A stretch of DNA of 40,821 nucleotides, taken from the NCBI GenBank assembly GCA_913052545.1, contig CAJXEF010000003.1, positions 1-40,821 on the forward strand, in the 5' to 3' direction. A program made the position numbers and the translations under genes. The stretch is from an uncultured Chloroflexota bacterium (GTDB lineage: Bacteria > Chloroflexota > Dehalococcoidia > UBA3495). Below are positions 8,889 through 16,264 of this stretch, piece by piece (the first letter of the stretch is position 1; each line of letters opens with the position of its first letter). The notes beneath the pieces were generated by a model that worked only from the letters and a program-made list of their open reading frames with translations, was not told where the DNA came from and made no database searches.

Positions 8889-9920
8889 TTAGGGCAGATT
8901 AATTGATCTCGTAACTGCGCTGGTGGACCCTCCAAACGTTGGAACCCAAGAGGTATGCTTTCCAGGTCCACCAAGAACCATAATAATTAAATCATCTGAA
9001 GAAGAGACCATCGGAACAGGACCATCTGGTATCCTTCCGAACCTTTCCATCAGCGTATCATGAGTATACCTTTCCAGAGGTACTCTAGCGTGTTTGGATA
9101 ACCACTGGGAGATCGCCAACTTATCAAATCCATCAATACTTATTGTATTAGCGTGTTCCGGACCTAGCGCCAGCAAAGTCTGACCACCAGTATAAGCATT
9201 GTTAGCTCCCGTCACAGCCATGGCTCCCGCTACGAGAGTTAAAATATCCTCGGCAGAACGGCCCGAATGATCATTAATATTATGGGGCGGTTCTCCTGCT
9301 AAAACAGTTACTGTGCTCTCATCCTTTTGAAATCCCCTCTCCACGTGTAAGGGAAGCCAGGGGTTCGCCTCCTCGTTTTCAGCTATACAGTAAGTATATT
9401 TTGAAGGGGCTCCCTGTGTAGACATATCTCCAGTTCCGGGATAACCACCCCCTATATTCAGCAAAACTAAGCGTACAGCTCTTCCAATAGTTGCATTGGA
9501 TCTCCATCCGGGACCATAAGCTCCAGATGAACTGTTCATACCCAGAGACTCTCTAATCGGACCATTTACAATCACCAAAGGAGCACATGAATGCGTAGTA
9601 GCCTGTATTCCATATAAATTGAACGCCGGGTCACTGATCGCTTCAACAGCAGCCAAGACCACTGGCAAATACTCCGGAAGGCAACCGGCCATAACCGAAT
9701 TGATCGCAACCCGTTCCACAGTAGCTGAACCGTAGTTAGGAGGGATTTCACCGACTATGTGGTCTGGAGGCATACCCGTTCCTCGTAACATACGTTCAAC
9801 TCTATCTAAAGTAGGAGGAACAATAGGCAGCCCGTCTCCCCAACCCTGATCCATGAACCAATTTTGAATCAGTTCGTAGTCGTCTCGAAGTTCGAACTGC
9901 TCGGAATCTAGATTAACCAA
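8889..9920 (-). CDS. uncharacterised 343-residue protein next to the UGSC selenoprotein
   Basis: I do not recognise a characterised family. The protein begins at a TTG with AAAGGAG about 8 nt upstream. Visible features are an N-terminal helix ending in QGWGDGLPIVPPT, a segment GYGSATVERVA-like around VAINSVMAGCLPEYLPVV, the stretch THSCAPLVIVNG, a Gly-rich run NIGGGYPGTGDMS, and TYCIAENEEANPW. Several Cys and many Gly are spread along the chain. It looks soluble, with no signal peptide and no membrane helix. It sits 141 bp downstream of the selenoprotein gene on the same strand, with the MFS gene following, which suggests a partner or substrate-handling subunit of a shared redox reaction. Confidence 0.7.
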   Translation of the reverse strand: MVNLDSEQFELRDDYELIQNWFMDQGWGDGLPIVPPTLDRVERMLRGTGMPPDHIVGEIPPNYGSATVERVAINSVMAGCLPEYLPVVLAAVEAISDPAFNLYGIQATTHSCAPLVIVNGPIRESLGMNSSSGAYGPGWRSNATIGRAVRLVLLNIGGGYPGTGDMSTQGAPSKYTYCIAENEEANPWLPLHVERGFQKDESTVTVLAGEPPHNINDHSGRSAEDILTLVAGAMAVTGANNAYTGGQTLLALGPEHANTISIDGFDKLAISQWLSKHARVPLERYTHDTLMERFGRIPDGPVPMVSSSDDLIIMVLGGPGKHTSWVPTFGGSTSAVTRSINLP

Positions 9921-9994
9921 AATCTATCTCCTTTATGTGACCTTCCGTCCATAATACGGAAATTTTGATATACCAAGAATCATAAATAGAAATA

Positions 9995-10014
9995 CCGGCT
10001 CCATCTCGAGCCGG
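9995..10014. terminator. GC-rich hairpin between the selenoprotein and the 343-residue gene
   Basis: CCGGCTC (9995-10001) and GAGCCGG (10008-10014) form a perfect 7-bp stem with a 6-nt loop. On the minus strand it is followed by TATTTCTATTT, a weak U-rich tract, about 50 nt after the selenoprotein stop. It could be a partial terminator that lowers expression of the downstream genes, or a stabilising mRNA hairpin. Confidence 0.35.
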
Positions 10015-10061
10015 GCATTCTTTTTTAATTAACTTTGTCTTGAATGAACTAAGGAAAGTTT

Positions 10062-10607
10062 TTAAGAGTTTACTAATCCGGCAATTACATGCTCTAACAA
10101 TATATCGGCCTTTTCGATTACAGCATCAACCTGAAGGCCACCTAAAGGATGCTGAGGAACTACCAGAGGCAATTCGGGCATTCCCAATGATCGCCTCTCA
10201 ACATTGCCTAATTTCGTAAATAGATGTGTGCAGACAGTAACCGTGGGTATACCTCTTTTCTCTAATTCTACCGCGTCGTGGATACTCCACGACGTACAAG
10301 ATCCTCAATCACCTAACCCAACAACTGCTGCATCAGCTGAAGCAACCATTTGCTCCAATACTTCTTTGGAGACCGGTATAGATGCCGTAGGTTTTTGGCC
10401 GTATACAGCATCTTTAATTTCGTATTTTTCCCTCAACAACGTCTCAAGCCTACCAAATAACACATCACCATTGGGCTTATTATTCCATAAAAACCCTATC
10501 GTTTTTCCACCCAAATCCGGCAAACGCTCCGCCATAGGGTATTTAATTTCTCTTGGTGGAGCTGTAGGATTCAATAACATCACCATTCCTGCCTCAGGAT
10601 CAGCCAT
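10062..10607 (-). CDS. UGSC-family selenoprotein, in-frame UGA decoded as selenocysteine
   Basis: Read from ATG 10607 to TAA 10062 the gene has 181 codons, with one in-frame TGA (10305-10307) at codon 101. Around it the protein reads VVGLGD-U-GSCTSWS, the U-G-S-C motif that names the UGSC (seleno)protein family. The following 80 codons stay open and look genuine (ELEKRGIPTVTVC, PLVVPQHPLGGL, a helical end). A SECIS-like hairpin starts 10 nt after the UGA. The start at 10607 is chosen because GGAGGG lies 5 nt upstream and the likely promoter (10646-10674) excludes the earlier in-frame ATG at 10661. The protein appears cytoplasmic and thiol/selenol-based; the reaction is unknown. A simple nonsense mutation is the alternative, but the hairpin and conserved downstream frame argue against it. 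Confidence 0.88.
10274..10294 (-). promoter_or_regulatory. bacterial SECIS element for UGA at 10305-10307
   Basis: On the minus strand CGTCGTGG-AGTAT-CCACGACG is a perfect 8-bp stem with a 5-nt loop. The stem begins 10 nt after the UGA, so the apical loop is 18 nt from it, and G is the second loop base. This agrees with the general bacterial SECIS model (short apical loop with an early G, about 16-37 nt from the UGA). It lies inside the coding sequence, as bacterial SECIS elements do, and would bind SelB. Confidence 0.8.
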
Positions 10608-10645
10608 GGTTGCCCTCCACTTAAACTCAATCATCGTCGAGTTGA

Positions 10646-10674
10646 AGAGTAGGACTTCCAAAATATCATGTCAA
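10646..10674 (-). promoter_or_regulatory. sigma70-type promoter for the selenoprotein cluster
   Basis: On the minus strand a perfect TTGACA (10669-10674) and TACTCT (10646-10651) are 17 bp apart. Transcription would start near 10640, leaving a leader of about 32 nt before the ATG at 10607. This supports that start over the in-frame ATG at 10661. Confidence 0.6.
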
Positions 10675-10777
10675 GCGCAAAGTAGCGATTCTTGAATTAA
10701 TCTAACCTATCGGCTGACTACATAGCACTCCTCTTTTTGTGGTAAATTAATAATTACAAATTGATCCTATTGGATAT

Positions 10778-10809
10778 CAATGTAAACATTGTTCAATGTA
10801 AACATTGTT
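10778..10809 (+). repeat. tandem 16-bp repeat, each copy a 14-bp dyad (candidate operator)
   Basis: CAATGTAAACATTGTT occurs twice head to tail (10778-10793 and 10794-10809). Each copy contains the inverted repeat CAATGT-AA-ACATTG. The pair ends just before the ribosome site of the molybdenum hydroxylase gene, in its 5' leader or promoter-proximal region. A 16-bp period between dyads is compatible with two regulator dimers bound side by side. Confidence 0.65.
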
Positions 10810-10822
10810 CAGGGAGGCTTTA

Positions 10823-13144
10823 ATGCTGGATTACAAACCTAACCAAGTACTCTCAACTGAAGAATACAATGTAGTCGGAACACGGCCTATCAGACACGAT
10901 GGGGCGGATAAGGTGATGGGGCGCGCCCGTTACGCCGCGGACATCCATCTACCCGGCATGTTACACGGCAAAATTCTTCGCAGCCCCCACGCTCATGCAA
11001 GGATAAAAAAAATAGACGCTACCCGAGCACTCGCTTTAACGGGAGTAGAAGCCGTAGTTACAGGCATGGACCTACCTGATATTTCTGCAGAAGTCGCAGA
11101 TTTAGAAGAGGGTGCCAACGTCAATTATGGCTTTTACAGCAGGAATGTTTTAGCAAAAGAAAAAGCTCTATATCTAGGGCATGCAATAGCTGCAGTAGCA
11201 GCCATTAGCCCAGCCTTAGCTGAACAAGCTCTAGAGTTAATAGACGTGGAATATGAGATATTAGTTCCTGTATTAGATGCTGATTCAGCCATGAAAGAGG
11301 GGGCACCGTTAGTACACGAACGGCTTTTGTCACTCGATAGCCCAGCTCTCCGACCGGGCGGATATAGTTCTGGAGCTGTTGGCGATAACTCCAACATAGC
11401 CAATCATTTTGAATTCAAACTCGGAGATCCGGAACAAGGTTTTAAACAAGCTGATCTCATAGTAGAGCGAGAATACCACACTAAACCAGTGCATCAAGGT
11501 TATATAGAGCCCCATTCTGCTACTGCCCAATGGAACACAAATGACACCGTAACTATCTGGGCTAGCAGTCAAGGACACTTCGCTCTCAGAGATCACACAG
11601 CTAAGATAATTGGAATCTCAGTTTCTCAAGTAAAAGTCATCCCTATGGAGATAGGTGGCGGATTTGGAGGAAAAGGTCAGGGTGGATGCTATCTGGAGCC
11701 GGTAGTCGCCATCCTGTCTCGTAAGACTGGTCGTCCGGTTAAAATCGCAATGAGCCGTACGGAAGTATTCATCGGTACCGGTCCTACTTCCGGAACCCAC
11801 ATAAAGGTCAAAATTGGAGCGACCAGTGCCGGGAAATTAACAGCAGTCCAAGCCACACTCATTTATGAGGCAGGGGCATTCCCCGGTTCACCGGTACCTT
11901 CGGGTTGTCGCACGATGTTTGCGCCATACGAAGTAAGTAACGCCTTTATCGAAGGATACGACGTAGTTACCAACGTTCAGAAATCATCTGCTTACCGCGC
12001 ACCAGGATCCCCTTCAGCCTCATTTGCGGCTGAACAAGCTATTGATGAATTATCCCGCAAATTAGGGATGGACCCGGTCGAACTGCGATACTTAAATGCG
12101 GTCAAAGAGGGTAGCAGGCAAGCCACCGGACCCGTTTACCGCAAGATTGGATTTGTAGAAATCTTACAGGCTGCACAGCAACATTCTCATTGGCTAACGC
12201 CATTAGAAGGCCCCAATAGAGGTAGAGGTGTAGCAGCCGGAGCTTGGTTTAATGGGTCAGGGCCAGCGAGCGCAGTAGTCAGCGTGATGCCAGATGGTAA
12301 TGTGAGCCTAGTTGAAGGATCTCCCGATATAGGTGGTAGCAGAGCAGCAATGGCAATGCACGTAGCAGAGGTTCTCGGGATACCTGCTGAAAAAGTCAAA
12401 CCGTCGATAGCAGACACTGACTCTATAGGATACAGTTCTGGAGCAGGAGGGAGCGGAGTAACGTTTAAGATGGGTACAGCTGTATATCAAGCTGCAGAAG
12501 ACGTACGAACTCAAATGCTAGAAAGAGCAGCTAAGATATGGGATTGCGCTGTTGAAGATACAGAATATAAAGACGGAGTTCTTTCACATAAATCTGATCC
12601 TGAGCTCAGGCTAACCTTCGATCAATTATCTAGGAGACTTAACGGCACCGGTGGTCCAGTAGTCGGAAGGGGGACCGCGAATCCAGGAGGAGTAGGCAAT
12701 GCATTTGGGCTTCATATAGTTGACGTTGAGGTAGACCCGGATACAGGAAAAGTAGAAATTCTACGATTCACCGCTATTCAAGACTGCGGGAAAGCTATAC
12801 ACCCAAGTTATGTCGAAGGGCAAATACAAGGAGGAGCGGTACAAGGAATCGGTTGGGCATTAAACGAGGAATATTTCCTTAGCGATCAAGGCCAAATGAT
12901 GAATTCCAGCTTCCTTGATTATCGCATGCCTATAAGCCTTGATCTCCCAATGATAGATACCGTAATAGTAGAAGTCGCGAATCCGGGCCACCCACTGGGG
13001 GTCAGAGGTGTAGGAGAGGTTTCCCTAGTTCCTCCTATGGCTGCGATTGCCAATGCTATACATGATGCAATCGGAGTACGAATGGAGACGCTACCCATGA
13101 ACCCGGGCAGGGTGTTGGAAGCACTATGGGAGCAAAAGGGATAG
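10823..13144 (+). CDS. xanthine dehydrogenase-family molybdopterin-binding (large) subunit
   Basis: A 773-residue catalytic subunit of the molybdenum hydroxylase family (xanthine/aldehyde/nicotinate/CO dehydrogenases). The start at 10823 has AGGGAGG 5 nt upstream; the frame is open upstream to a TTG at 10805. The N-terminal a/b hammerhead (GRARYAADIHLPGMLHGKIL) precedes the Mo-cofactor domains, with GGGFGGKG in the first, AYRAPGSP at the active-site loop, and the catalytic Glu in VRGVGEVSLVPP near the C-terminus. The CO-dehydrogenase AYRCSFR loop is absent, so it is not a CoxL form I enzyme. No small [2Fe-2S] or medium FAD subunit gene adjoins, and a terminator follows directly. Substrate unknown. 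Confidence 0.9.
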   Translation: MLDYKPNQVLSTEEYNVVGTRPIRHDGADKVMGRARYAADIHLPGMLHGKILRSPHAHARIKKIDATRALALTGVEAVVTGMDLPDISAEVADLEEGANVNYGFYSRNVLAKEKALYLGHAIAAVAAISPALAEQALELIDVEYEILVPVLDADSAMKEGAPLVHERLLSLDSPALRPGGYSSGAVGDNSNIANHFEFKLGDPEQGFKQADLIVEREYHTKPVHQGYIEPHSATAQWNTNDTVTIWASSQGHFALRDHTAKIIGISVSQVKVIPMEIGGGFGGKGQGGCYLEPVVAILSRKTGRPVKIAMSRTEVFIGTGPTSGTHIKVKIGATSAGKLTAVQATLIYEAGAFPGSPVPSGCRTMFAPYEVSNAFIEGYDVVTNVQKSSAYRAPGSPSASFAAEQAIDELSRKLGMDPVELRYLNAVKEGSRQATGPVYRKIGFVEILQAAQQHSHWLTPLEGPNRGRGVAAGAWFNGSGPASAVVSVMPDGNVSLVEGSPDIGGSRAAMAMHVAEVLGIPAEKVKPSIADTDSIGYSSGAGGSGVTFKMGTAVYQAAEDVRTQMLERAAKIWDCAVEDTEYKDGVLSHKSDPELRLTFDQLSRRLNGTGGPVVGRGTANPGGVGNAFGLHIVDVEVDPDTGKVEILRFTAIQDCGKAIHPSYVEGQIQGGAVQGIGWALNEEYFLSDQGQMMNSSFLDYRMPISLDLPMIDTVIVEVANPGHPLGVRGVGEVSLVPPMAAIANAIHDAIGVRMETLPMNPGRVLEALWEQKG

Positions 13145-13180
13145 AATCTCTATCACTATAAAATTAATATCAACATTACT

Positions 13181-13210
13181 AAAAGAGGCACGGGGTTCGT
13201 GCCTCTTTTT
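13181..13210 (+). terminator. Rho-independent terminator
   Basis: A 12-bp perfect stem (AAAAGAGGCACG paired with CGTGCCTCTTTT) with loop GGGTT, ending in a T run. It lies 37 bp after the molybdenum hydroxylase stop, so that gene is probably transcribed alone. Confidence 0.9.
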
Positions 13211-13242
13211 AAACTCAAATAAGTATGGAAAAAGCTAAATAA

Positions 13243-14898
13243 TTGCTCTCTAATAATCCCGAATCATATAAAGCCAGCCCTCAAATAGTTGTAGTAGGTG
13301 GTGGACCAGCGGGAACCACCGTAGCCACAATGTTGGCCCGTAAGGGATTGAACGTTACCCTGCTGGAGCGAGAAAATTTTCCTAGGGATCATGTTGGAGA
13401 ATCGTTACTCCCTGCTAGCATGCCGGTTTTGAAAGACCTGGGAGTCCTTACAGAAGTTGAAAGATCTGGGTTTCTGCCAAAATATGGGGCTACCATGGTT
13501 TGGGGAAGCCAACAACAGCCTTGGAGTTGGTACTTCGCAGAAACAAACCATAAATATCCCAATGCTTTTCAAGTTTGGCGACCTACTTTTGATCAAATTC
13601 TGTTAGAAAACAGCAAAAAACACGGTGTTGATGTACGTGAAAATCATCAAGTGACATCTATAGATTTTTTGGATAATGGATCCGTTACCGTCAATTACAT
13701 ACACCAACTCAACCGCAAAGGATCTATTGGGGCTGATTTTATAGTGGATGCAAGCGGATCTAATTGCCTCTTGGCTCGTCAGTTGAATTTACGCGAATGG
13801 GATCAATTTTTCCAAAACTTAGCTGTTTACGGATATTTCAAAGGTGGATCCAGATTGCCAGAGCCAGACCAAACTAATATTCTTATCGAGTCGACTGGAA
13901 ACGGTTGGATTTGGAATATCCCTCTACATACAGGTGTTGCCAGTGTAGGTGCTGTCGTAGACAGCGAATTTGGCCAGTCAGAAATATCCCGGTTAGGAAT
14001 AAAAGAATTCTTAATACAAAATATCAATCAATCCAAATACACGGCTGAGATGCTTAAAGACTCCGAATTAGTCTCAGATCCATTTGTGATAAAAGATTGG
14101 TCTTACACTAACAAACCCTTGGTCGGTGATAACTACATACTGGTAGGAGACGCGGCCTGTTTCATCGATCCTTTGTTTTCATCTGGAGTTCATCTAGCGT
14201 TCATGTCTGGGATACTCGCAGCAGCACACATAACCACTGCCATCAAAGACAAAGATCTAGGAAAAGCTTCCGAAGAGGTTTATGACAATCTTTACTCTCA
14301 GGAATACCAGCATTTCAGAGAATTGGCGAAACTGTTCTACTCCAGTAATAGAACAGTGGACTCTTACTTTTGGGAGGCCCGTCGGCTACTTGGAGTTGAG
14401 ACGAGCTACGATTCCCGGAAGGCATTTATACACGCAGTTGCTGGACAGGCACCCAGGGGATATGAAAGAGCAGTGATAGACCGTGGGCAGCTTCCAGACG
14501 AACTCTTAGCCGAAATTAACGACGTATCCGATACCCGTTCCTTGCGCAAATCGGAAGCAGATTCATTGCTGTCTGAAATGGATATTTCATCGTCATATAT
14601 ATCTCAATTAATTCCAACGTTGATAGAAGGCTCTAAAATAGAAATTAAACCTGTGCTCGGGGATGGGGAGTTCCAATGGGGATATGTTTTAATAACTCCG
14701 GAAAGGCCTGAGGGGACCGAATGCAGCAACCTCGTAGCCGAATTAGTGTCTCTGATGTTGACTTGTTCCTCGTTGGATAGTATTTGGAACAATATAAAAG
14801 CCAAGTTCAAGAATATAGATCCAGAAAGGCTAGAAAGAGACCTTTTAAATACTATTAATATTCTTTATACGGACGGCACAATTACTAAGCTTACTTAA
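13243..14898 (+). CDS. flavin-dependent halogenase-like FAD monooxygenase
   Basis: A 551-residue flavoprotein. The FAD dinucleotide motif VVGGGPAGTT is at residues 17-26. FPRDHVGESLLP (46-57) and LPKYGATMVWG (78-88) are typical of the halogenase branch, and Lys80 sits where the catalytic Lys of phenol/pyrrole halogenases lies. The diagnostic W-x-W-x-I-P motif is present as WIWNIP at 222-227. A second FAD motif is VGDAACFIDPLFSSGVHLA. About 120 C-terminal residues (from about 430) form an extra domain I cannot assign. The gene starts with TTG, and a stop lies directly upstream in frame. Some family members are hydroxylases, so halogenation is inferred. Confidence 0.75.
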   Translation: MLSNNPESYKASPQIVVVGGGPAGTTVATMLARKGLNVTLLERENFPRDHVGESLLPASMPVLKDLGVLTEVERSGFLPKYGATMVWGSQQQPWSWYFAETNHKYPNAFQVWRPTFDQILLENSKKHGVDVRENHQVTSIDFLDNGSVTVNYIHQLNRKGSIGADFIVDASGSNCLLARQLNLREWDQFFQNLAVYGYFKGGSRLPEPDQTNILIESTGNGWIWNIPLHTGVASVGAVVDSEFGQSEISRLGIKEFLIQNINQSKYTAEMLKDSELVSDPFVIKDWSYTNKPLVGDNYILVGDAACFIDPLFSSGVHLAFMSGILAAAHITTAIKDKDLGKASEEVYDNLYSQEYQHFRELAKLFYSSNRTVDSYFWEARRLLGVETSYDSRKAFIHAVAGQAPRGYERAVIDRGQLPDELLAEINDVSDTRSLRKSEADSLLSEMDISSSYISQLIPTLIEGSKIEIKPVLGDGEFQWGYVLITPERPEGTECSNLVAELVSLMLTCSSLDSIWNNIKAKFKNIDPERLERDLLNTINILYTDGTITKLT

Positions 14899-14919
14899 TT
14901 CCGGCCATCTGCCGGTAAT
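14897..14919 (+). terminator. weak hairpin after the halogenase-like gene
   Basis: CCGGC-CATCT-GCCGG (14901-14915) forms a short GC-rich stem right after the stop codon, with imperfect A/T pairing extending it. There is no T tract. It may help end transcription of the gene, but evidence is thin. Confidence 0.3.
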
Positions 14920-15049
14920 GGCTAATAGGCGGAGTTTTAATAAAAAGGCAATCCTCAACCTTCCCAGCCTAAGGATCACCTTTAATCTCAATCAGACCTG
15001 TAATGACTTTACCGTAATATCACTCTCTTAATCTGTGGAGTGACTTACC

Positions 15050-15439
15050 TTAAACCAAAACACCGAATCCTGATGTAGTGCAAATCTCGATCCGGTTCCC
15101 ATCTGGATCGTTCAAATAAAAAGCACGTTGTCCATCATTCCTAGTTTGTATCTCGGTGCATTCTACGCCCATATCACCTAACTCTTTATGGGCCGCATCA
15201 ATCTCATCGACCTCAAAGGCTGTATGATGAGAGGGGGCAGAAGGAGCGTCAGCATTTTCAATGATGTGAACCATAGCTCCACTAGGAAGTTGAAGCCAGT
15301 AAAGATGATCTCCATTGACCATTTTGGGGATTTGCTTTAAACCCAGAACTTCCTGGTACCATTTCAAAGCAGCATCTTTGTCTTTAACGTTATATGTGAT
15401 GTGATTGATATGTCTAAGCCTTGTTACACCAGCTAGCAT
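15050..15439 (-). CDS. VOC-superfamily protein (glyoxalase-like)
   Basis: A 129-residue single-module VOC protein. The start at 15439 has AGGAGAG just upstream and gives MLAGVTRLRHINHITYNV; an in-frame start at 15460 would lie upstream of that site. The candidate metal ligands are the His of INHITYNV, HHTAFEV and the Glu of NRIEICTT, so the metal site appears intact. FYLNDPDGNRIEI is the usual C-terminal signature. It converges with the halogenase-like gene and lies downstream of a cupin gene on the same strand. Substrate unknown. Confidence 0.85.
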   Translation of the reverse strand: MLAGVTRLRHINHITYNVKDKDAALKWYQEVLGLKQIPKMVNGDHLYWLQLPSGAMVHIIENADAPSAPSHHTAFEVDEIDAAHKELGDMGVECTEIQTRNDGQRAFYLNDPDGNRIEICTTSGFGVLV

Positions 15440-15676
15440 GTCTCTCCTTTTGCCATTCAAGAATATGTTTGTTTAAACCTAATATAGGAGCTTTTAAAAC
15501 CGTCCACATATCTAATTGTAACTGTTACAACCTCTGCTATAGCGACTGCCGAAATGATGTGTCTATATCAATAACCTTCCACGCACAATTAGTTACTGTA
15601 ATAAGTTTTGTCCACGTCCCTAGTGTCCAATGATAGACCCGTTTTGAGCTTGATTCAATAAGGTCTACTGTAACAT

Positions 15677-16117
15677 TTATATATTCGGAGGGCCCAGGCC
15701 TCCAAAATCGGACGGCTGGGCCTCATCTTCTCCGGGCCACGGTGGCACTGTAAAACATAAAAGGATCAAGTCCTCTGATTCTCCTGCACCGAACTGAAAA
15801 CGCCAGAGCACAGGTATAACTAAACTATCCCCTTTACTGACGTGAACTTCATGAACAGACGTTGGATCGGCATTAGGTCCGTAACGCCAAACCGTACCGC
15901 TTCCCTCCAAAATGTACCAGATTTCTTCAACATTACGATGCCAGACTGGCTTCGAAGTTTGACCCGCCCGAAGAGTAACTTCTACCATGCTCGCTGTAAT
16001 AGCAGAGTGTCGATTATTTATTAGGAAACGGATTTCAGAACCATCTGGTGCTATCACATCAGGATGATCTGATCTCTTAGAGAGGGGAGGCGTTTGATTC
16101 CCGTAATGTTGACTCAT
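15677..16117 (-). CDS. cupin-domain protein
   Basis: A 146-residue single cupin. The ATG at 16117 has AGGA about 6 nt upstream; an in-frame GTG at 16135 is less convincing. The first cupin motif is KPVWHRNVEEIWYILEGSG, with His and Glu as likely metal ligands. The second contains VSKGDSLVIPVLWRFQFGA, where the usual His is replaced by Trp/Arg, so the metal site may be incomplete. The protein ends in a Pro/Gly-rich tail. The 237-bp gap between it and the downstream VOC gene shows nothing recognisable. Confidence 0.75.
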   Translation of the reverse strand: MSQHYGNQTPPLSKRSDHPDVIAPDGSEIRFLINNRHSAITASMVEVTLRAGQTSKPVWHRNVEEIWYILEGSGTVWRYGPNADPTSVHEVHVSKGDSLVIPVLWRFQFGAGESEDLILLCFTVPPWPGEDEAQPSDFGGLGPPNI

Positions 16118-16208
16118 AAGATTCCTATCTGCCACAAATCAGTTGAGAATTTAAGAACGTTTATATTATCAGCCAATCATCGCGTGGTCAGTAGGGGATC
16201 TTAAACAC

Positions 16209-16240
16209 AAAGACCTCCAGTTTCTAAACTGGAGGTCTTT
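16209..16240 (-). terminator. bidirectional terminator after the enoyl-CoA hydratase-like gene
   Basis: AAAGACCTCCAG and CTGGAGGTCTTT form a 12-bp perfect stem around an 8-nt A/T-rich loop. It lies 24 bp after the stop of the minus-strand gene ending at 16265. The T-rich end is short, but the stem is strong. Confidence 0.75.
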
Positions 16241-16264
16241 GAAATAATGTTTCCGAATCAAATG

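Noticed and set aside
10305..10307. TGA as the true end of a 100-residue protein or as a nonsense mutation
   Set aside because: The frame continues 80 codons with family-like sequence, starts with GSC, and is followed by a SECIS-like hairpin at the correct distance.
10204..10695. A 163-codon open frame on the plus strand opposite the selenoprotein gene
   Set aside because: It is antisense to the better supported selenoprotein, has low-complexity composition and no ribosome site.
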